A stretch of 64,000 nucleotides of DNA from Manis javanica (Eukaryota; Chordata; Mammalia; Pholidota; Manidae), in the NCBI RefSeq assembly GCF_040802235.1, contig NC_133172.1, forward strand, positions 62,503,613-62,567,612, read 5' to 3'. This document shows, piece by piece, positions 55,845 through 64,000 of this stretch. Position 1 is the stretch's first letter; every line of letters begins with the position of its first letter. The translations under genes were made by a program, and so were the position numbers. The notes below the pieces were generated by a model. That model made no database searches. It had not been told where the DNA came from and worked only from the letters and a program-made list of their open reading frames with translations.

Positions 55845-56297
55845 TACAGGCAGACCGTGGAGATATCGCGGGGTCAGTCCCAGCACCGCCCCAAAGCATG
55901 TGTCACAACAACGGTGAGTCACGTGAGTTTGGCTGCCCAGTGCACGGAAAAGTTATGTTCACACTGTACATAGTCCATTAAGTGTGCAGTAGTGTCACGT
56001 CTAAAAAAGCAATGTACATGCCTTAATTAAAAATCCTTCATTGCTTAAAAATGCTGACCATCATCCGAACTGTCAGGAAGTCACAGTCCCTGATCCCAGA
56101 TCACCACAACCAGTGTAATAATAATGAAAAGGTTTGAAATAATGCAAGGATTACCAAAACGTGACACAAAGATAGAAAGTGAGGAAACGCTGTTTGAAAA
56201 ACGCCGCCGACAGACTGGCTGGACGCAGGGTTGCTGCAAACCTTCCATCTGTGAAGAGCCCATGTCTGAGAAGGGCAGCGAAGCGAAGCGCTGACAG
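55845..56297. mobile_element. Tigger-type (mariner superfamily) DNA transposon, internally deleted
   Basis: Both ends are seen. The left starts TACAGGCAGACCGTGGAGATATCGC with GTGAGTCACGTGAGTTTGGCTGCCCAGTGCACG. The right end has GATCACCACAACCAGTGTAATAATAATGAAAAGG, CAGGGTTGCTGCAAACCTTCCATCTGTGA and a GCGAAGCGAAGCGC terminus. About 450 bases remain; the transposase part is missing. A TA insertion site is expected. Confidence 0.92.
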
Positions 56298-56389
56298 GAA
56301 GCCCGCACGGCCTCAGCAGCATAACTGCCTGAGAAAGTACCACGAGGGTCAAACAGCTCCTGCTACAAAGCTCGTACAGAGCAAATGCA

Positions 56390-56768
56390 ATAGGCTGACA
56401 AATGGGCCCTGTTTGCGTGGCCTTGGCAATGAGGTGTCACTCTTCCCAGCACGAGGTAGAGTCTCTTTTCCTGACCCTCGAATTCAGGCTGGTCCCCAAC
56501 TTGCACCAGCCAATGAAGGCAGCAGAATGGGCAGGCCCGGCTAGCCTGCGGCAGGAGGAGAGGCCCCCCATGCTGAGCCCCCTCACCCAGACCGGCTAGC
56601 CCCCACTGGTCCAGCAGACAGTCACAGATGCCTGAATGAGCCTAGCCAGGCCAGAAGAGCCTTCCCACTGAGCTCAAACTGCTGCAGAATCCTGAGTTAA
56701 ATAAATGGTGGTGTTTGAAGCTGCCATGTCCAGGGTAGTTTGTTATGCAGCGAGAGCTAAATGATGGT
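56390..56768 (+). mobile_element. MaLR-type LTR (+)
   Basis: GAATGAGCCTAGCCAGGCCAGAAGAGCC, GAGTTAAATAAATGGTGGTGTTTGAAGCTGCC and GGGTAGTTTGTTATGCAGCGAGAGCTAAATGA form the 3' half and end of an MLT1-like LTR. Confidence 0.8.
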
Positions 56769-56784
56769 ATCAGTCGTTGGAGTT

Positions 56785-57030
56785 GCTGTTATTGCTGTTA
56801 TTTTATTAGTAGTAGTATCGGGCCAATTAGACCCGGAGTCAGCTATAGCCCACAGACATGTGTGCAGCTCGCAGAGCACGGCCTTCCCAGGCAGTACCTT
56901 ACCTAGTCTTCCTGACCCCTCCAGGCTGTGCTGTGGTCTCTTTCACAGCTGAAGAAACTGGGGACTCAATGCTCATCCAGGAAGTAGAGAGCAGAACAGG
57001 GGGCAAAGCCCTGTGCTGTCCCTCCGTCAC
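56785..57030 (-). repeat. MIR SINE (antisense)
   Basis: Starts with a TTATT/TAGTAGTAG tract, then a GTACCTTACCTAGTCTTCCTGACCCC part, and ACAGCTGAAGAAACTGGGGACTCAATG. Confidence 0.7.
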
Positions 57031-57034
57031 TGCC

Positions 57035-58325
57035 AGGCCTCTGGGGGCTCACCTCTGGGGTGGTCACCCATGTGCACTGCCTGGACAGTCCCCAAAGCAT
57101 ATTATCTGAACACTTTAAGCTGGATTGCAATAGTTCCATCACTCCAGGATGCAGAGTACCAGGAGATTCTGCCGGTGTCCTTTCCACCCTCAGCTCAGGG
57201 ACTCCAACCCAACCTGCTTGGCCTGAACTCTTCCAGTGCCAGTGGCTCGAATGACGTCGTCAAGGCCCGGTCTGTCTTCTGCTCTGCCCTGTGCTCTGTC
57301 CTGCTGTGCGCAAGACCCACCGACTCCAGCGATGAGCGTGTCGGGCTCTAACTCATGAGCCTGCCTCCCATGCCCACCCATCAGCTGGCCCTGGTATGCA
57401 GGGGGATGGACAGTGGTCACCAACAGGTCTTGGAAAGTGTCTGACCCTGGACCATGAGGGGTCCGGCTGGCCTGATCCAGCCGCAAGGAATAAAACTGGG
57501 GGCAAACGTTTCCCCTGGGAAAATCAGGACACCATCAGCCCAATGAGGTGAGCCCACACAGAGATCGTCGTGACCCCAGCTCTGACCTCTGGGCTTGCCC
57601 CAGTCCAAGGAGAGCCCTGAAACTCCCAGACGAGGAACGAGCTGCACTCTGATCACATCTGATCCCAGAAGCTTCTAGAGAGTCAGAAGGCTTTTCACAC
57701 CAAAAATCTAGCTTCTAGATGCACTGACATGAGTCATAACACAGTGTGGCGGCTTCTCACGCCGCCCTGCGGTGAGTCACACCACCTCCCCGTTCAGTCT
57801 CCTCATCCGTGACCTGCAGACACTAACGCTGATATTCAGGAGGGTCCACAGATATAAAACGCACCACATGAATGTCCTGGCCAAATTTTCTCATTTTCCT
57901 TTTTTTTACTGCCCTTTTTATATACCATTTCACAAAATGAAGCTGAAAAGAGATGACATTTTTCTTACTAGCTTATATTGCTAAGCGGGAATCCTGTACA
58001 CACTTCCGTCTGCATCCACTTCCTGGCCACTTCTCAACGCTTTTCCTATCTTTGGAAGTTGGTTTTTCTTGGAAGACAGTTTGATTGCTGGAAAGCGTCT
58101 CATAAGCAGGTGGCTTGGGCTCATTTCTATAGATAGAAAGTAGTTCCAAGAATCAAACAGAAAGAAGCCAAGTCAAATGTCAGCCTCATGATTAGCCACA
58201 AAACTCTAAGGCAAAGGATACACCAACTCCTAACCAATCAAATATTTATAGTGCACAATTTAAAGAAGCATCTGGAAAAGATGTGGCAGAAAGATTTCAC
58301 CCTTTTACTGGAGTGACGACACAAC
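57035..58325. other. No recognised gene
   Basis: Unique sequence, AT-leaning at 57840-58280. No family or exon recognised. Confidence 0.45.
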
Positions 58326-58334
58326 AGGAAGAAC

Positions 58335-58485
58335 AGACACTGCTCGGGCACCTCCGCGCGCCAGGCCCTGCGCCGAGCCTGCATGGGTACAAGTCCTTCG
58401 GCAGCCCTGAGCGATGACAGCACCACTGTCCCATTCTAAGGATGGGGAAGCCGAGAGCTCGGGGCCTGGGGAGGTAGCTGAGTGA
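58335..58485 (-). repeat. MIR SINE (antisense)
   Basis: GCGCCAGGCCCTGCGCCGAGCC, CAGCCCTGAGCGATGACAGCACCACTGTCCC and GGATGGGGAAGCCGAGAGC are the antisense MIR order. Confidence 0.75.
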
Positions 58486-58489
58486 GGAC

Positions 58490-59285
58490 GGGACCAGCAG
58501 GGAGCACAAAACCAGAGGGAAGGACAGAAGGGGTGGGACGGGGAAGACAGAGGGCCTGCTTCCTTATTTTTTCTCTTTTGAAGGGTCAGGCACAGTCACG
58601 GAGGGGGGACCCCAGCACTTCTGCCGTCAGAACAGAGGCAGTTCGTGTGCTGCTGCCTCAGCTCTGCGACTGAGGGATTCTGGGTTGTCTGGGAGCAAAC
58701 GTCTCCCGTCCTTGGAAAAGCTGCCGGCGGAGTGCGCTCGGGAGGGCTGCCGTCTGCACACCGCCGCTGTCCCCATCACGGCAGCTCTGGGTTTGCTCCT
58801 TCGGTTTTTCGCACGGCGATGAAAGAATGCTCTCCCAGCAAACGAGCACATTAAAATTCATCCTCTTCTTTCGTCTTACAACCGTTTATTTTACAAACAA
58901 GAGACACAGTGTCTGGAAACTCCAGTAGCTCAAAGACACACTTTTCTAGTGAAACCTAACTACTTTCCACTTTTATATCTGAAGCGGAAGCAAGATCTCC
59001 CTTCAAAAGAATTTTCATCCAAAAGGCTCTACTTTCCAGGGGAGGGACTCTCACCCCCTCAGCCAGAATCCACGGACACACACCTCTTTCCCAGAGCCGC
59101 GTGTGACCCAGGTCCCCTCCTCTAAGAAAGGCAGAACTGAGAAGCCATAAAAAAAGGCTGGCATAAGCGAGCTGCTGCACTCAGGAATGCCAGCTGCGCT
59201 GTCCACAGGGAAAACGCAGAATCATTTAAGCCTGGATGCTTTAAAGATCAACGGAGAGGGGAAGATTTCCTAAGCAGGGCAAGAA
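58490..59285. other. No recognised gene
   Basis: Unique sequence with chance ORFs only. Confidence 0.45.
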
Positions 59286-59289
59286 GGAG

Positions 59290-59715
59290 ACTGACACAAA
59301 CTAACTTCATTCAATTAAAAATCAACTTCCCCAAAATTAAACACCGTGGGCTCATCAAAAGGTAACAATTTAAAAAGTAGAAGAGAAAGCCACAAGTGGG
59401 AGGAGATATTTACCACACAGGTACACAGGTGGCTGAGAAAGGACTCATATACAGCCTGACAAATCGATAAGAAAAAGGCAATGTTTTCAATTCAAAAATA
59501 AGCAAAAGCCTTGCACAGGCAAGTCACCAAAAATGTAAATGGTCAATGAGCATATGAAAAAGTGCATTTTTTGTTTGAGGAAATACTGAAGTTACACCCT
59601 CCTGAGTGGCTAAAATCCAAAAATACTGACGGTGTCGACGGCCATGCAAACGTGGGGTCCCTGGGTCTCTCATGCACTGGCAGTGCAAATGGCGCCCCTG
59701 TTTCAGTTCACTGCT
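59290..59715 (+). pseudogene. Old L1 ORF2 3' fragment (+)
   Basis: Nucleotides follow L1 ORF2: GAAAGCCACAAGTGGGAGGAGATATTTACC, CTGAGAAAGGACTCATATACAG, GTAAATGGTCAATGAGCATATGAAAAAGTGC, CTGAGTGGCTAAAATCC and CTCATGCACTGGCAGTGCAAATGG. Frameshifts and stops break the frame. Confidence 0.9.
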
Positions 59716-59829
59716 TGCCATCTGCCATAAAGAGAAATAAAGACTTCCAAATCCTTGTCTCAGGGTCTGCTCCTGTGAGAACCCAAAGACACCTCATTTC
59801 AGACTAGATCAGAGTTAGGGAAACAGCCA

Positions 59830-60040
59830 GACAGACCTCAACTTGAACGTGAGTTCTCCCAGTGCTGGCTGTGTGATCCCACATGCAGGACTTAACACTT
59901 CGGTTTCTTCATCTGTAGAATGGGGATGATAGTGGAACCGACGTACGAGGCTCTCGTGAGGAAGTAACGGGCGACACGGCGCCTTTCACAATGCCTAGCA
60001 CGAAGCTCATGGAAATGCTTGATATTATTGTCATCACCAA
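59830..60040 (+). repeat. MIR SINE (+)
   Basis: GTGAGTTCTCCCAGTGCTGGCTGTGTGATCCC, TTCTTCATCTGTAGAATGGGGATGATAGTGG and AATGCCTAGCACGAAGCTCATGGAAATGCTTGATATTATTG: nearly complete. Confidence 0.93.
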
Positions 60041-60044
60041 CCAA

Positions 60045-62330
60045 GTCTGGAAGCGAGTTCTGTTCATTCCGCAATACTGACAGACTGAACTGGTTCTAGT
60101 ATTTTACGCACGTGGCTCTCTTGTGAGTTTAAAAGAAATCCATTCATGATTCTAATTGGAACCAATGATGTTCGGGAAGATAAGTCCCTGGGACATCCAA
60201 CTGTACCAATAACAGCAAGACATGCTGAGCCACTGGCTGGAGAGATTCCATGTTGTTTATCTGTTTCTCTACAGAGACCACACATTGTGAAAGATACTTG
60301 TAAGATTAGCTTATTTCCTGCAAGAACAAACGCACCTCATCCCTCTCAAGAAGACTGATTTATTCCACAAGTTTATCCCAGGCCAGACTGAATCTGAGCA
60401 CAACTAAGTTCCTTTTCACGAACACTTTTCAACTTTTCTGAGGAGGGCGTTTTATGTTTGGAGGCTGGTGGACTTGTCTTCGCTGCTACATTCTTGCCCC
60501 CTTTGTTTATTGGGATAAGGGAAAGATTATAAACCTGCTGAACATTTTTTCTTTTTTATGTCTTTCATGTGTTATTTTCAGATCAAGAATGTGATTTGTC
60601 CATTTAGAAACTGCCTACCTGCAGGAAAGAAAAACTTACAACCGCTGACATCTTTGATGCAGCCCCAAATAAACAGTAGGTAGCCTGTCTGGGACTGGGT
60701 GACAAGCGTGTCATGTGAGAAATGGCACATTAGCTCTGCTCTGTTTCTATCTCCTCTCTCTCTTTCCTTTTCACAGTTTCATTGGAATTCCTTGGGAGGA
60801 AGTATGCTGGGATTATATGGCAGCCGCCTTGTTAGAAACAAAAGACACCCAAGAAGCTCAGGTCATGGAAGCTCAAGAGGCCAGTTGCTCAGGGCTGGGC
60901 TCCTCCAGCTCAGTAGCAGCCTGGACACGTGACGCCACCACTCCACGCCACGGCATTCTGTCAAGTAGAGGCAGCACCTCTCAGAGAGGTCGGCACACTT
61001 AAATGAGATACTGCTGGCTGAGTGCCATGAGGCCCACCAAGAAGCCGTGGCTGCCGTGACTTCAAGTCAGAATGGCCGATGCTGGGGGGGAGGTGAGACC
61101 CCTCACTTTCTGGTTTCATGGAGCATTACTTTATGCTGCCTGTCTTGGTGGTGGATGAGTTCCTTTTCTCTGGGACAATAAGGGGAGCGCGTCAGGAGGC
61201 ATGCTGGTGCAAGGGACAGAATGCTCAGCTAAGGACAGTTTAATGAATCAAACATGTGGTTGTACTACATTTTGAAAAGTCCCTAAGTCAGTGGCCCTGG
61301 GGTTCTCTCAGCAACACAAGTGGAAATGCTTAATATTAATAAATGCCATCCTCACCAGACCCTTCCTGTCTTTCTGCTCTGTCATCCTCAACTTCTCTCC
61401 CTTAGATTATCACCTCATGGTCCCAAGATAGCTGCTGCACCACCAGTCACCTCAACCATATTCAGTGGTAAAAAGCACAGCAGGGCCAGAACAGTGAAAA
61501 AAAAAATCTCTTCACATGACCCTTCACGTGACTTCCTTTCCTTTATCAAGGAAGACATTTCTTCCCTGAAAGGTTCTGCTGACCTCCCTCTGGCTTATTG
61601 ACCAGGATGGCGTCACTTGGCACTCCCAGCTTCAACGGAGGCTGAGAAAGCACGTATCTGGCTCCTCTGGCCTTCACAGCTAGAGGCAGCATCACTGGGG
61701 CCGCGGTGTAGCCAGCCAGTAGTTTCTGCTGCAGGGCGTTGGGCCGTGCTGGGCAATCAGGGCAATCCAGCCTGGGCAGCAAATGGGCTGAGAGTGGGGA
61801 GGAAGCATGGCAGGCCAGGCCTCCCGGTTCCCCTGCCAGGTCTGGCCTCCCTGCGGGCTTCAGTGGGAGCCCAAGCAGGCACCTGACCCCTCTGGGTCTC
61901 TCCCGAACAAACAGGCTTCGAGCAACCCTCCCCCCGCACCAGCCCCAAGGACACCACAAAAATCATGTCACTGTTACATAACCACATAAGAAAAGACAAT
62001 AACGATCACCAGGGAGTGAATTACTGATTCATCACATCAACTACCGAGAGAGTAAGCTTGTAAGACTGCCAAGGAGAGATCCTCTGTGGGGTGGGAAGGT
62101 GCAGGACAGAGAACACCTTGGGTGTAAAGAGATTCAAGCTGTGGGTAAGGCATGGGTTGGCTTCGAATGGTCAAGAGAAGTGGGAATTCCTAGCAGGATG
62201 GGGTCAGCAAAAGGTAGGGGTGGGCGAGCCCAGTGTTTGGCTGCGTGTCAGTGAAGTGACCACCTTTACCTAAGGGTCATCCAAGATATAATAGGAAGGA
62301 CAGGGTTCCATGGCCTTTTACATTAGGAGA
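60045..62330. other. No recognised gene
   Basis: Mixed sequence. 60400-60640 is AT-rich and repeat-free. 61320-61600 reads like an old unassigned repeat. ORFs are small and overlap on both strands. Confidence 0.45.
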
Positions 62331-62334
62331 CCAA

Positions 62335-62420
62335 TGCATCCAATAAAAATACAATGCAACTCACATAAATAACTCTCATTCTTGTAGTGGCTGCATTAAA
62401 GAAGTAAGAAGAAATTAACG
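62335..62420 (+). repeat. Old DNA-transposon-like repeat fragment
   Basis: CCAATAAAAATACAATGCAACTCACATAAATAACTC and TGTAGTGGCTGCATTAAAGAAGTAAGAAG resemble a common mammalian MER-type repeat. Family not fixed. Confidence 0.5.
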
Positions 62421-62424
62421 CATC

Positions 62425-63290
62425 TTGGGAAGCCAGTGTGTGCTTACACCTGCCGGTCACTGCAGCTCAGCCAGCCCCTTTCTAGCCGGTGGCCACCTGC
62501 TGCTGGCGGCTGTGGGAGCAGCTCTAACTCCCCAGGAAAACAGGCGCACAACCACCCCTCCTGGTGCCCTCTTTCTCTGTTTCTCAGCACTTCCTGTTCA
62601 AGGAACTAGAGTTGTGGAGGGCTCCCCGAAGAACTGCCACCGGCGTGCTGCTTTGCCCATGAACTCCACGCAGAGAGCAAGCCGGGACCGCAGAGCGCAG
62701 GGGAGGGAGAGTCTGTGACCTTCACTTGAGCCAATCTGCAGCCAGTGTGGAATAGCTTTGAAGTCCTCTGTTTCATCCAAAAAATTTGTGGAGATTTTAC
62801 ATTCCACTCCAAAATACATCCATGTTTGTTTGAAGACTGGAAATGTTCTGGCTTACTTGGCACCTAAGAAAGATCAGAGCTTAGCGTGTTTACGTTGTAT
62901 AACTCTCCGCTGTTCCGTCTATCCGTGGGGTTCTGCGTGCCGCCATGGAAGACACACGGGATGACCTGGTCTCCACATCCCCTTCCAGCTCCAGATGCCC
63001 ATGGCTTCTTTAAAAAATTAAGCTGGGCAGTCCACTCCCCGGCAGTCAGGCAATCCATGAGCCTGCGCAAAATTCTTTCACTTGCTTTGGTTTTCTGGAC
63101 CACCCTGACCTGGAGTAACCACCAGCGGGGAGATGCCAGGTATCGGGCCTTCGAACGGCTCCCTTTACACTGCCAGTGACTCTCCCCGTTTGTACCGAAA
63201 CATCCCCAGAAAGAGCCCGGGAATGCAGCCCCAGACAAGGCTTCCTCCCGAGGCTCCTTGTGGAAAGCCGGCGTTGAGGCAGACAGCCCC
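62425..63290. other. No recognised gene
   Basis: 62720-62930 is AT-leaning, unique and repeat-free. No exon signal is seen. Confidence 0.45.
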
Positions 63291-63329
63291 AGTCTGATTA
63301 TGATCCCTCCTCTGGCGCAGGCAACGCGC

Positions 63330-63640
63330 TACTGCAGGCAAAGGTGGGAAATTCTAGAGAATGTTTACATGTAAATAAATATAGTTTACTTTATGAGCAT
63401 GATTATATTAATTATAGACAAATTGTTCTATGCGAAATACAAAAAACTGTGTAAAATTAATGAATAAATATACAATTGTTTGAAATAAATGTTTTTTAAA
63501 AACAAAATATAAACATATATTACAGATATGGAGATTTTTATTACAAACACATGATAAAATATAATTACATAAAATAAATATATGCTTATATATAAATGTT
63601 ATAAAACTATATTTAAATTTTCTTTCAAGACTGCCGCTAA
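63330..63640. promoter_or_regulatory. Extreme AT-rich island; candidate conserved or low-complexity DNA
   Basis: About 300 bases of very AT-rich sequence with TAATTATA-, AAATAAATATA- and TTTAAAAAC-like words between GC-rich flanks. No retrotransposon signature is seen. It could be conserved non-coding DNA or plain AT-rich DNA. 63641-64000 is GC-rich and shows no gene. Confidence 0.3.
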
Positions 63641-64000
63641 CAAGGATGCCACCGAATATCCTTAGCCCAAAAGGTCCTGAGGCCAGAAATGGCCACAGGC
63701 TCCTGGCAGTTCACCGTGGTATGTGCCCAGCAGGAGGGGGGACCCACGAGGTGCCCAGAGGGGCAAGCCTAGTGGCACAGTGTCAACTGTGTGTCCCGAG
63801 GTCGCCCACCACAGCGCGCCCCCTCCACACGACACACCACTACGTGTGGGGTCTGCGTCCCCTCCACTGAAGCCTGGGGAAACTGTGTGACCGGCCAGTC
63901 ACATATGGTGGAAGCGACCGCCAAGACTAGACCACAGAAGTGCCGTGCCCCCCACCTGGCACACCCAGACGACTTCAGGAGCCGCTGCAGACCGGGAGCG

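Noticed and set aside
60550-60712. Possible spliced exon after a TTTTCAG acceptor-like site near 60576
   Set aside because: The acceptor-like and donor-like words are weak, the frame is short and no protein similarity is apparent.

Overview
This window is nuclear DNA from a eutherian mammal. The evidence is a LINE-1 with a full-length ORF2, and many decayed mammal-wide repeats (MIR, L2, MLT1-type MaLR LTRs, Tigger, old L1 3' ends) in CpG-poor, GC-variable sequence. No Alu, B1/B2, carnivore tRNA-Lys SINE or ruminant BovA/Bov-tA was seen, which argues against primates, rodents, carnivores and ruminants. The L1 3' UTR and the retrovirus-derived element beside it resemble sequences I associate with pangolins (Manis). 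That is recollection and inference, held at low confidence.

Layout. 1-4629 is a sense-strand LINE-1 cut by the window start: the last 80 codons of ORF1, a purine-rich inter-ORF spacer, an uninterrupted ORF2 (endonuclease, reverse transcriptase, Cys-rich tail), a G-rich 3' UTR and an A-rich tail. 4656-6461 is a degenerate piece of an endogenous retrovirus (frameshifted env transmembrane-like region, then LTR-like U3/R, AATAAA and a 27-base A tail). It looks like a polyadenylated retroviral transcript copied back by L1 machinery. From about 6.5 kb to 64 kb I find no convincing protein-coding exon. That DNA holds ancient repeats and GC-rich unique sequence with long chance ORFs.

AT-rich, repeat-poor blocks look like candidate conserved non-coding or regulatory DNA: 11.48-11.99, 20.80-20.99, 25.4-27.5, 28.1-30.4, 31.7-32.4 and 63.3-63.6 kb. 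The large block contains a CpG-rich core at 27.5-28.06 kb with a perfect CTCF-type motif. At 49.0-51.8 kb an old L1 3' UTR carries CA/CT microsatellites and a CTGCAG-rich minisatellite. It is followed by a striking inverted repeat with two arms of about 290 bp, roughly 96% identical by eye, 883 bp apart. At 52.98-53.36 kb there is a diverged tandem array with a period near 90 bp.

Overall this is an intergenic or intronic stretch. The only protein-coding capacity is the L1. I did not find a new gene system. The items most worth checking are the apparently intact L1 ORF2, the retrovirus-derived retrocopy beside it, the inverted repeat at 50.3-51.8 kb, and the CpG/CTCF-centred AT-rich block. All repeat family names come from recognising consensus-like motifs by eye, and their ends are approximate.
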